Of a DNA stretch of 21,610 nt, positions 1 to 7,805 are shown in pieces. Below the pieces are notes generated by a model. That model was not told where the DNA came from and searched no databases. It saw only the letters and a list, made by a program, of their open reading frames with translations. Every line of letters begins with the position of its first letter. Within the stretch, counting starts at the first letter, position 1. The position numbers and the translations under genes were made by a program. The stretch spans positions 1 through 21,610 of the forward strand of contig QMRW01000009.1 of NCBI GenBank assembly GCA_003650785.1, given 5' to 3'. The DNA is from Thermoprotei archaeon. Its GTDB lineage: Archaea > Thermoproteota > Thermoprotei > Thermofilales > B20-G17.

Positions 1-1161
1 AGTATAGTTGAACTCTATCCGTACGTTGTATTTTATCCATCAGTACATGTTCAAATATTCTTTTACATTTCATTCATCTCAATTTTAGTCTACTGGTCCC
101 TTAGAAGTATCAGAAACAGCTCTCAGAGTCTCAGTAGAAAAGCCATAATAGGCAAAATAGGTTCAGTCCTACTTAGATTGCACTGGATACTCCTACCAGT
201 ATATTTTCTACTCTACGTAAATCCTGTGATAGCCTACATACTTCCACTAGGAATGATACTCCTAGGAACCTCGGTATTACTGTACAATATTGGAAGACCT
301 TTGAACCTAATTTTATCATTAATACCACCCACAATTGGTCTAATAATCCTGCTACAATTTATTGGAATTATAGAAATTCCATATCCCTTTATAGCGGATG
401 AAGTATATTCCGGGTATTCCAGGAGTCCTATAGGACTTCTATCCCTCTCGTTAGCCCTATCCATATTCTTTACAGTAGCACTTTTCGCTCTCGATATGTT
501 CAAGGAGAAGGTATCTATCATAGCGGTAACATTGGTACTATCCACTATTTCATTACTAGCCTACACGTATATTTACGAGGTTAGGCTCTACATACCGAGA
601 GAAGTTTTCTATATAATCTTCTATGTAGTCTCAGGCTTGATAGCCCTTTCCATGAGTGGTGACCTAGTTGACTTGATGGAAATGAGGGTATGGTGCATTC
701 CTAAGAGATTGCCCTTTACTAAGAGAATAGAGCCTTCTCCAATAGCACCTATAAATCTTGAGCCTATTCGACGTTCACCAATACCGAGTGAGGTAGAAGG
801 ATTCATTAGAAAGGCAGATGAGGATTTCGAGAAGTGGAGATATATGAGAGAAGGGAATATGGCTCTTATATACCTAAGAAATGCCTTTGAGAATCTCTTC
901 AATGCTACTATAGCAGCAGTAAGATTGTATCTAGGTGAAGAGACCACCAGGTGGGGAGAACTTAAGAAATTACTCGAATCGAGAGATCCAAAGTTAGCCA
1001 AGGAGTTCAGGAGATTCATAGGAATACATGTAAAGATCTATAGAAAAGGAGAGATCCCTACTGATCCCTTAAATTACTACATGCAGTACAGAAAGAATGT
1101 ACTAGATTTTATACATAGAATACTGACAGGTATACATAAAAATTCTCTTAGCCAGGAATGA
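1..1161 (+). CDS. Polytopic membrane protein with C-terminal HEPN/PaREP1-like domain (5' end outside window)
   Basis: The frame is open from base 1 to the TGA at 1159-1161, so the gene is cut by the window edge. A TTG at 178 is only an internal possibility: the codons before it also encode a hydrophobic segment and basic residues. The first two thirds hold about six or seven membrane spans. After about position 690 the protein becomes soluble, charged and helical, and probably faces the cytosol. This tail has helices rich in Ala, Tyr and Arg, then R-F-I-G-I-H (1012-1029) followed by a VKIYRKGEI stretch. That resembles the conserved end of PaREP1/HEPN-type helical domains, and R-x4-H is the known HEPN RNase signature. 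The domain call is by eye and the function is unknown. The downstream neighbour dcd is convergent. Confidence 0.75.
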   Translation, partial: SIVELYPYVVFYPSVHVQIFFYISFISILVYWSLRSIRNSSQSLSRKAIIGKIGSVLLRLHWILLPVYFLLYVNPVIAYILPLGMILLGTSVLLYNIGRPLNLILSLIPPTIGLIILLQFIGIIEIPYPFIADEVYSGYSRSPIGLLSLSLALSIFFTVALFALDMFKEKVSIIAVTLVLSTISLLAYTYIYEVRLYIPREVFYIIFYVVSGLIALSMSGDLVDLMEMRVWCIPKRLPFTKRIEPSPIAPINLEPIRRSPIPSEVEGFIRKADEDFEKWRYMREGNMALIYLRNAFENLFNATIAAVRLYLGEETTRWGELKKLLESRDPKLAKEFRRFIGIHVKIYRKGEIPTDPLNYYMQYRKNVLDFIHRILTGIHKNSLSQE

Positions 1162-1274
1162 AGAAGTTGTTACTTTCCTTCACATACTCTGTTGTAGACT
1201 GCTCCTAAAGTAGGAGGAGGTCTTCGACACTCAATAATGCGAAGTTATCTCAACAGTATAATAATTGATTACTT

Positions 1275-1796
1275 CTACCGTGGTAGTGTAACTCCTCTCT
1301 GTCTAAAGTACCTTCCTCTATAAGGCTCTGTATTCGTTGTCAATTTCATGAAGACCACGTGAGCAAATTTCAATCCTTTTCTCAGAACAACTGGAAAAGC
1401 TCCACCATGTACTTCTAACGTTATTTGTCCTTCAAAACCAGCGTCTATTATTGTAGGTGGAATACTAAGTCCCAGTCTTGCAAAAGTACTACGTAGTTCG
1501 ACCAGACCAGCTATGTAGGTCGGTACTTTAATGTACTCCAGAGTAGTCACTAAGATCTTCATGTAAGGTTGAAGTATAAGCTCATTATCTATCTTAACCA
1601 CTTTATAGTACTGTCTTAGGTCTACTTGCTCTAAGTCTTCTGGATCTAGAGGATCTGGATTATTTATGAGGACTGCAGCTTCATCGCCTATCCTGAGATC
1701 TACTCCATTCTCTCTGACGATGTCCTCATCGAAAGGTTCTATTACTATCTCACCAGATTCAATACACTTAATTAAGTCGCTCCTGGCCAGTATCAA
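1275..1796 (-). CDS. dcd: dCTP deaminase
   Basis: 173 aa, a normal length for the trimeric dCTP deaminase/dUTPase fold. The enzyme deaminates dCTP to dUTP, feeding dTMP synthesis and limiting dCTP. Diagnostic stretches are ELRSTFARLG (about 100-109), which carries the nucleotide-binding Ser/Arg residues, and IDAGFEGQITLE (117-128), whose final Glu corresponds to the catalytic Glu of the family. Whether it also has dUTPase activity, as some archaeal members do, cannot be read from the sequence. The start is TTG (1794-1796), with an AGGGG stretch a few bases upstream on the minus strand. It is convergent with the membrane protein gene (113-bp gap) and divergent from the radical SAM gene. Confidence 0.93.
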   Translation of the reverse strand: MILARSDLIKCIESGEIVIEPFDEDIVRENGVDLRIGDEAAVLINNPDPLDPEDLEQVDLRQYYKVVKIDNELILQPYMKILVTTLEYIKVPTYIAGLVELRSTFARLGLSIPPTIIDAGFEGQITLEVHGGAFPVVLRKGLKFAHVVFMKLTTNTEPYRGRYFRQRGVTLPR

Positions 1797-1962
1797 TCTC
1801 TATCCCCTAGATCTTCCTACTAGATTAGCTTTATTGGTATCTTTTACAATATGGATATTGATCCTAGTATTCCATGGAATTAGGTACTCTGAACTCATCG
1901 TCGAGACATGGAGTAATAAATAGGGATAGAGATCCAGAATATCTGATGGAGATGTAGTAGAA

Positions 1963-1975
1963 GAAATATAAGTAT
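1963..1975 (+). promoter_or_regulatory. TATA-like box for the radical SAM gene
   Basis: GAAATATAAGTAT lies about 50 bp before the ATG at 2020. A start about 25 bp downstream gives transcripts beginning near 1995. This argues against the in-frame TTG at 1978 as translation start, because it would lie upstream of the mRNA. Confidence 0.5.
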
Positions 1976-2019
1976 AGTTGCGTATATGGTTTGGAATAAT
2001 TGAAGGGGTATTAGGAGTC

Positions 2020-3129
2020 ATGTGGATATTAGTTAGGCCTGATGCAGAACTGGTATGGAGAAATAGGGAAGTGAAGGAAAGACTTGCATGGTACAAAGCT
2101 GTAATGGATAATAGAAAGCCGGCTAAGTATCTTATAGCTAAAAGAGTTCATGTAGAGGGAGAGCTAAAGGAATTGAGCTATGAGGAACTTTGGAAGAGGC
2201 ACTCCGAAGCAATAAAAGAGTTCTACGAGTTATTAGATAATGTGAGAAATAATGATTTAGACATAGAAAGTATTCCCATAGCCAGCCCTAATCTAATAGA
2301 TTTGAAGAGTGAAATAGCCAGAAGAATACTACGAAATTGTATATTCTGTGAGAGGAGATGTGGTGTAAATAGAGAGGCAGGTATGAAAGGCTTTTGCGGT
2401 CTAGATGCGAGGACATATGTAGCCTCAGAATTTCTTCATATGGGAGAAGAGTCTCCATTAGTACCCTCGGGTACTATATTCTTTACGGGATGTAGCTTCA
2501 AGTGTGTCTTCTGTCAGAACTGGGATATAAGTCAACACCCACTAGCAGGGGAGCCCGTAGATGCAAAAAGACTTGCTAGGATAGCTACGGATCTTAGAAG
2601 GAGAGGGGCTAGGAATATAAATTATGTAGGAGGAAATCCAGATCAACAACTTCATACAATAATAGAATCTCTCAAATACATGAACATCAATGTACCGCTA
2701 CTCTGGAACAGTAATATGTACCTCACATTACAAAGCTTAGATCTACTACTAGAGATTATCGATATATGGCTACCTGACTTCAAATACGGTTCAGATGAGT
2801 GTGCAATGAGGTTGTCTAATGTGGATAGGTATTACGAAGTTGTCACTAGGAATCTAAAGATATTAGCGGATAAGAATGAGGATGCCATAATACGCCACCT
2901 AGTACTCCCTAATCACCTGGAGTGCTGTACTGTGCCTATTCTAGAGTGGATCTCTAAAAACTATCCTAAAGCACTTGTGAATGTAATGGCTCAGTATAGA
3001 CCGGAGTACCAGGTTGCTCTATACCCAGATAAGTGGCGAGATATAGCTAGAAGACCCTCATCATCAGAGATGAGTAAGGCCTATACTCTCGCAAGAAAGT
3101 TGGGACTATGCTTTGAGCCTGTATCCTAG
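2020..3129 (+). CDS. Radical SAM protein, PflX/pyruvate-formate-lyase-activase-like
   Basis: 369 aa from the ATG at 2020, preceded by GGGGTA and GGAG; an in-frame TTG at 1978 is less likely (see the TATA box). The radical SAM cluster is C-x3-C-x2-C in GCSFKCVFCQNW (Cys158, 162, 165). It binds the [4Fe-4S] cluster that cleaves S-adenosylmethionine. An N-terminal Cys set (C107-x2-C110-x3-C114-x11-C126) matches the extra cysteines of the COG1313 PflX and AmmeMemoRadiSam groups. A glycine-rich NYVGGNPDQ and a WLPDFKYG motif follow. No glycyl-radical enzyme is visible nearby, so a true activase role is unproven and the substrate is unknown. Its stop codon overlaps that of the convergent DHH gene in a CTAG palindrome. 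Confidence 0.88.
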   Translation: MWILVRPDAELVWRNREVKERLAWYKAVMDNRKPAKYLIAKRVHVEGELKELSYEELWKRHSEAIKEFYELLDNVRNNDLDIESIPIASPNLIDLKSEIARRILRNCIFCERRCGVNREAGMKGFCGLDARTYVASEFLHMGEESPLVPSGTIFFTGCSFKCVFCQNWDISQHPLAGEPVDAKRLARIATDLRRRGARNINYVGGNPDQQLHTIIESLKYMNINVPLLWNSNMYLTLQSLDLLLEIIDIWLPDFKYGSDECAMRLSNVDRYYEVVTRNLKILADKNEDAIIRHLVLPNHLECCTVPILEWISKNYPKALVNVMAQYRPEYQVALYPDKWRDIARRPSSSEMSKAYTLARKLGLCFEPVS

Positions 3130-4091
3130 GATTCATTTCGACGAACTCTGAGGATATATTGATTTAACTTCTCCAGGAACTCTTCAAAGTTATCTACTGG
3201 AACTCTAGCACCAGCTGCTTTTTTGTGCCCGCCTCCACTTCCTCCTAGTTGTGGCATTATTATTCTCAATATGTTATTCAAGTCTATGTAGGGATCGGCT
3301 GTTCTTAGACTCATTACTATCTTCTTCTCTCTTACCTCCCCAGCTACGCCTACTCTCTTAGAGGTTAGGACGTAGGCATAGAATGCAGCTCTTCCTAAAC
3401 TTCCTGAGGGGTTAAGGACATATGCTATCTCACCGTGAGTCTTAACTAATTGTGGTAGTGATCTTCTCATCTCTTCATCTTTTAGACTCTGAATCAAAGC
3501 CCTTATGAGGAGAGGAGAGAGCTCACTAGGAAGCCTATTTCTGCTTAGATGTAATACCACTTCTCTCTTGAAATCGTACATTTTTCTACTTCCTTCTAAA
3601 CCTTGTGAGAGAAGTCCAGCTTCGAAGAAGAGAGCTCTTATATCCCATACTTTCAACTGTTCTCTTACGAAGGGAGTATCTAGAGCATAGTCGCCTATGG
3701 CTCCATACAGTGCTACTCTACTCATAGATGGATCTATTCTATCCGAGAAATACCTAAATGTCAGCTCAGCAGTACATACATCCTCCTCATGGAAGACTTC
3801 TATCGGAAGTTCGTATAATTTTATTGAAAGTGGTGGTGGATGATGATCTATATACGTGATTTCAGTGTTTTTGGAATATTCTTCAAATAGTTTTAGAAGT
3901 CCATTTAGATGTACTTCATTTAATGCTATATCCAATATCAATATCTTCTCAAAATCCGATCCTAATCCTTTGAGATCCGAGAATAGTCCAACAGGATGAG
4001 AAAAGAATATCTGAGAATCTGGGTAGATAGATAGTGCTAGGGCTGCTGAGGTTACTCCGTCTACATCTCCGTGAGTTATGATGAGGTTCAT
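3126..4091 (-). CDS. DHH/DHHA1-family phosphoesterase (RecJ/NrnA-like)
   Basis: 321 aa. The motifs of the DHH superfamily are intact: HGDVDG (Asp9, Asp11), LILDIAL (Asp54), IDHHPPP (Asp82-His83-His84) and AIGDYALD (Asp134), so the two-metal site should be active. The C-terminal DHHA1 substrate-binding loop is GGSGGGHKKAAGA (283-295). Families with this layout hydrolyse single-stranded nucleic acid, short oligonucleotides or cyclic dinucleotides; which applies here is not visible. Some crenarchaeal RecJ/Cdc45-like proteins have lost these residues, so this is probably not the inactive Cdc45 counterpart. The ATG is at 4089-4091 with AGGAT upstream, 7 nt after the tbp stop, implying cotranscription with tbp. 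Confidence 0.9.
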   Translation of the reverse strand: MNLIITHGDVDGVTSAALALSIYPDSQIFFSHPVGLFSDLKGLGSDFEKILILDIALNEVHLNGLLKLFEEYSKNTEITYIDHHPPPLSIKLYELPIEVFHEEDVCTAELTFRYFSDRIDPSMSRVALYGAIGDYALDTPFVREQLKVWDIRALFFEAGLLSQGLEGSRKMYDFKREVVLHLSRNRLPSELSPLLIRALIQSLKDEEMRRSLPQLVKTHGEIAYVLNPSGSLGRAAFYAYVLTSKRVGVAGEVREKKIVMSLRTADPYIDLNNILRIIMPQLGGSGGGHKKAAGARVPVDNFEEFLEKLNQYILRVRRNES

Positions 4092-4098
4092 TATCCTG

Positions 4099-4662
4099 TT
4101 AGTAGAGTACTCCCAAGTCGCTTAGTTTATGTGAGAGTTTTTCTATAGCCTCCTTTACATCACCTTCCTTCTTAGCTCCTGTGATTACCACTTTTCCTGA
4201 ACTAAAGATCAGGATTACCACATGGGGATCTTCCATTCTATATATAAGTCCTGGGAACTGCTCAGGTTCGTACATGGAATTCTCCAGTAGATAAGCTGCT
4301 TTTTCCAGATCCACTGCAGCATTTAAATTTCCAGATGCCACTATATTTTGTATGGTTATTCTCGGTTCTCCTATTTTTATCCCGTGTTTTTCGAACAGTC
4401 TAGTGACTTTCTCTATAGCCTTATAAACACCATCTTCACTCTTGGCGCCGGTACACACCATCTTACCCGTACTGAATACAAGTAATGCTGTCTTCGGCTT
4501 AGTAAGCCTTAGTACTAGTCCCGGAAATTGATCAGGATTATACTCGGAGTAAGGAACTCTCTCTGCAACTCTATCTAGATCTATTCCCTTATCAAATATT
4601 ACCGAAGCTACTACATTTTCAACTCTATATGTAGGCTTTCGAGACCATGCCAGATTAATCAC
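4099..4662 (-). CDS. tbp: TATA-box-binding protein (general transcription factor)
   Basis: 187 aa with the internal duplication that forms the TBP saddle. The first repeat contains VENVVASV, DQFPGLVLRL and STGKMVCTGAK. The second has IQNIVASG, EQFPGLIYRM and SSGKVVITGAK. Phenylalanines that kink DNA sit in the FPGL and VFSTG/IFSSG segments. It recognises the TATA box with TFB and recruits RNA polymerase. There is no acidic C-terminal tail, which some archaeal TBPs carry. The start is GTG (4660-4662), where AGGGCAGGTG gives a weak ribosome site. A TATA-like box about 30 bp upstream predicts a very short leader. It heads an operon with the DHH gene 7 nt downstream. Confidence 0.97.
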   Translation of the reverse strand: MINLAWSRKPTYRVENVVASVIFDKGIDLDRVAERVPYSEYNPDQFPGLVLRLTKPKTALLVFSTGKMVCTGAKSEDGVYKAIEKVTRLFEKHGIKIGEPRITIQNIVASGNLNAAVDLEKAAYLLENSMYEPEQFPGLIYRMEDPHVVILIFSSGKVVITGAKKEGDVKEAIEKLSHKLSDLGVLY

Positions 4663-4667
4663 CTGCC

Positions 4668-4697
4668 CTTAAATATAGTAGTGCATACTTAAATATT
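4668..4697 (-). promoter_or_regulatory. Tandem TATA-like boxes upstream of tbp
   Basis: Read on the minus strand, ATATTTAAG occurs twice, at 4688-4696 and 4668-4676, exactly 20 bp apart. The distal box predicts initiation near 4667, just before the GTG at 4662. The proximal copy lies over that predicted start site. Confidence 0.5.
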
Positions 4698-4760
4698 CTA
4701 TCAGTATTCAGATGCCCTGAATAACTATATTCTTCATAGAATACCAGTAATTTAGGACTA

Positions 4761-6362
4761 TTACTCTATCAGATCTCTTAATCTATTCATTACATTCATA
4801 GCGCGCTCTATACTCTTCCTAGCCCTAGATGTGTATTTATCCAAGTCTTTAGAGGATACTTTCATCCCACGTACTGCTACTAGTCTAAGTGCTCTAAGCA
4901 TGTCTTCCTTAGCTCTTACGATTTCTTTCTCAATATCATCTGCTAGTTCTTTAATATCCCCTCTGAGATCTACTATATGCTTCAAATGACTTTTAAGTTC
5001 TACTATATCGCTGTTCAATCTATAGCTATACTCTCTTAGACTTCTACGTACAGTGTCTCTACGTATTTTCCTCTTTTTAGCGCTCTCGATAATACCTTCA
5101 ATTGAATCAAGACTGGATACTATTTCCATAACTCTCTTCGATAGCTTATCCATAGTTTCAGTGAGAACAAGTACTTCTACTGGTGGTTTCTCTACACGTC
5201 TAACAGCTATCCACCTTCTTCGTACGTATAGTGTCACAGCTATAAGTACTATCACTAGTATTGGAGCATATAAAATGGGTTTGGGCGCTCTTGTAACTGT
5301 AATTGCTAATGAGAGTTCGTAGTCTCCTAAGTTTTCTACAGTTAACATTACTCTAGAAGCTCTGGCTATATCCCACTCTCCTCTGGAGAGCCTATCAAAG
5401 TTTTGTGGAATCTCCTCTATAGTACCTTTAACCATTACCTCTAGATTAGCCTCTTTTACTAGAATTCCAGGCCAATAATATGCTGGTATTACGAGTTTAT
5501 CTCCCACTCTTTTCGTAGAGGTCGAGTAACCTAGTTTAAGGTATATTTTTTCTCCTACTCCAATTCTTGAGATGAGCTTGATATAAAGCTTTATTGTACC
5601 ATTGAGGTCAGTGACTGTATATCCATAGGTTCTAATATTTCTTGGATACTCTACTATAGCTCCTCTAACGTACTGGATTGTTGAATTTGGAGGTATATAC
5701 AATTCGACTTCATCCACGGATCTAGGACCTTGGTTTATCAATACCAACTCCTCCACCACAGTCACTTTATTGTACTCCTCGAATACTATTCTCCTGAGTA
5801 GTTCTTCTATGCACAGCCAACCGCTAAGGTAGGGTTTTATACTAAAGTTAAGAGCTAGTCTCATACCCTCCTCGGCTGCTTCTATTACCATAATCAGATC
5901 CCTGTCATGCTCTGTTATATTCAGTGGAGGATTTATAGTGTAATTCTCTATGATACCTGCAGGTGCACTTATGTTTAGAGTCACTATTCCCCTTACTCCT
6001 ACTGGAAGAAGAGGTACTTCGAATTCAAATCTAAATACCTTTTCTTGGAGTGAATGTACATTTGAAAGCACTACATAAAAGGTGCTTTCTCCCTTTGGAG
6101 CCTTAATTCTCAGGATACCTGTGGTGCTGTCGTACTCTAATTGTGCCTTTTCTGAGTATGTGTACAGGACTTGTGATCTATTGAACTCATACTCTAATTC
6201 CGTGCTTCTAGTGAGATTAATATTATATTTAATCACTATATATCCTTCTTTTATAACTATATTAATATCAGTACTTATTCCCTTCTCTACGATAACTCCA
6301 CGGACTAGTATTGGTAGTATCAATATGAATACTATTCCTATGATCTTCGTATTCCTGTGCAT
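4761..6362 (-). CDS. Secreted, membrane-anchored protein with cytosolic coiled coil; ribophorin I-like architecture
   Basis: 533 aa. An N-terminal hydrophobic signal segment (about 7-24) leads into a beta-rich extracytosolic domain of about 340 residues. One membrane span follows (about 362-380), then RRRW and a basic, helical, coiled-coil-like tail of about 150 residues. Eight N-x-S/T sequons (NLT, NRS, NIS, NYT, NIT, NFS, NST, NGT) all lie before the membrane span and none after it, agreeing with an outside N-terminus. Beta-sandwich body, single late span and helical cytosolic tail is the layout of ribophorin I, a subunit of the eukaryotic oligosaccharyltransferase. Homology is inferred, not shown. 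The start ATG is at 6360-6362, with GGGAG upstream. The gene is divergent from the tRNA methylthiotransferase gene and 98 bp from tbp. Confidence 0.8.
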   Translation of the reverse strand: MHRNTKIIGIVFILILPILVRGVIVEKGISTDINIVIKEGYIVIKYNINLTRSTELEYEFNRSQVLYTYSEKAQLEYDSTTGILRIKAPKGESTFYVVLSNVHSLQEKVFRFEFEVPLLPVGVRGIVTLNISAPAGIIENYTINPPLNITEHDRDLIMVIEAAEEGMRLALNFSIKPYLSGWLCIEELLRRIVFEEYNKVTVVEELVLINQGPRSVDEVELYIPPNSTIQYVRGAIVEYPRNIRTYGYTVTDLNGTIKLYIKLISRIGVGEKIYLKLGYSTSTKRVGDKLVIPAYYWPGILVKEANLEVMVKGTIEEIPQNFDRLSRGEWDIARASRVMLTVENLGDYELSLAITVTRAPKPILYAPILVIVLIAVTLYVRRRWIAVRRVEKPPVEVLVLTETMDKLSKRVMEIVSSLDSIEGIIESAKKRKIRRDTVRRSLREYSYRLNSDIVELKSHLKHIVDLRGDIKELADDIEKEIVRAKEDMLRALRLVAVRGMKVSSKDLDKYTSRARKSIERAMNVMNRLRDLIE

Positions 6363-6409
6363 GGATGTCTCTCCCAGTGTAGTCCTCGCTTCATGCTATT
6401 GTAGTTTGA

Positions 6410-6420
6410 CTATTTAAAGC
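6410..6420 (-). promoter_or_regulatory. TATA-like box for the ribophorin-like gene
   Basis: The minus strand reads GCTTTAAATAG about 50 bp before the ATG at 6362. It predicts a start near 6390 and a leader of about 27 nt containing GGGAG. Confidence 0.5.
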
Positions 6421-6473
6421 CCTTTCGATGTGGTACGGAATTATGCCTACTCCGATAGTTTAATCTTACACTT

Positions 6474-7805
6474 ATGAGTCCTATAAAGTGCTATATGAAA
6501 GTACATATAATAGTATACGGATGCTGGTTAAATAAGGCCATAAGTAGATCTATCTATAATGCCCTTACCGGAAGTGGAGTAAGTGTAGTGGACAAGCCTC
6601 AGAGAGCAGATGTGGTAATAGTCCTCACGTGTGCAGTGAGGTCTTCTGTCGAGAGAAGGATTCTGAGAGATATTACAAAACTTGTGCAGGAGAATAAGAG
6701 AGTAATAGTCGCTGGATGTCTTCCTCCACTAAGACCTAGTACACTACGATATATGAGCAGCCGGATCTCATTAGTAGGTCCTTACTCAATAGATAATATA
6801 CTCAGCATTATAAAGACGGGTAGACCTGAAGTATCGATATTACCCTCTCAAGGTTGGGCCTCTCTATGTCCCCATAAGTACTCACCTGAGATCGATGGTG
6901 CTGAATATATAGTTCCTATACAGCTTGGGTGTACAAATAGGTGTTCATTCTGCATAGAGCCCATAGTAAAGCCAAGAGTTTCCAGTCTCCCAAAGAGCAC
7001 GATAATATCACGTGTCGATGATGCTGTAAAGTGTGGTGCTAGAGTGATTGTACTGACAGGGCAAGATGTAGCTGCATATGGCGTGGATAGAAGTATAAAT
7101 CTAGTAGATTTACTAAGTGAACTACTGCAGAATATAAAAGGAGATTACTTGCTAAGACTGGGTATGATGGAGCCCTCCTCACTCATGTCAATGCTTGATG
7201 AGATTCTAGAGCTGTACAGTGATCCACGAATGGTGAAATACCTACACTTACCTCTTCAATCTGGTGATGATAAAGTACTGAAATTAATGAACAGGAAGTA
7301 TACAGTGGATGAGTACATAGAGATTATACGTACATTTAGGGAGAAGTATCCTATGCTAACTCTTGTCACAGATGTTATAGTGGGTTTCCCAGGAGAGGAT
7401 GCTAGAGCATTCGAGAACACAATAAACGTAATTAAGGAGATAAAGCCCGATAAAGTACATGTTGCTCGGTATACTCCTAGACCATTTACCTTAGGATATA
7501 TCATGAATTATACTGTGTCTGAAGCTGAAAAGAAAAGAAGGTCGAAAGTACTAACAAAGATAGCTTTTGATATAGCTCTAAATAGAAACACTATGTTCGT
7601 AGGTAGTCTTATGAAAAGTGTGGTATTAAAAATATTTGATGACTATATGAAAGGTAGGTTAGCTGTAAATTACAAACCAGTGATAATAGATAAAGGATGT
7701 AAAGATATTTGCGTCGGAGAGATAGTGGAGATAAAAGTATGCCAGGCTACACCAATAGATCTGAGAGGTTCCATTGTGAACTCATACTCTAGCACTCGGA
7801 ACTAG
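6474..7805 (+). CDS. tRNA (t6A37) methylthiotransferase, MtaB/CDKAL1 type
   Basis: 443 aa with the three-domain MiaB/MtaB plan. The N-terminal UPF0004 domain has Cys17 (VYGCWLN), Cys53 (LTCAVRSS) and Cys82 (VAGCLPP), which bind the auxiliary cluster. The radical SAM core has C153-x3-C157-x2-C160 (CTNRCSFC) with [10 protein letters not shown] and VGFPGE motifs. A C-terminal TRAM-like segment starts near residue 375. The enzyme uses SAM to add a methylthio group to t6A at position 37 of ANN-decoding tRNAs. The ATG at 6474 has no clear ribosome site. Met8 (ATG 6495) starts right at the conserved domain and would give a near-leaderless mRNA from the AT-rich box at 6457-6467, so it is a serious alternative. 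The 3' end overlaps convergent metG by 24 bp. Confidence 0.92.

Noticed and set aside
1198..1220. CTCCT-AAAGT-AGGAG hairpin between the membrane gene and dcd, as terminator
   Set aside because: A 5-bp stem without a following T tract on either strand. Archaeal terminators are mainly T-rich, so this is not enough.
1800..2096. Open frame on the minus strand between dcd and the radical SAM gene
   Set aside because: It overlaps the promoter and start of the radical SAM gene, its product is Ser/Thr/Tyr-rich without domain features, and it has no ribosome site. It is a shadow frame.
4700..4740. ATGAAGA followed by CTGA on the minus strand upstream of tbp
   Set aside because: The gap is 19 nt and no C'/D' pair exists; probably chance.
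7261..7300. GTGATGA and CTGA inside the tRNA methylthiotransferase gene
   Set aside because: Only 7 nt separate the boxes, and the stretch encodes the conserved LQSGDD motif, which explains it.
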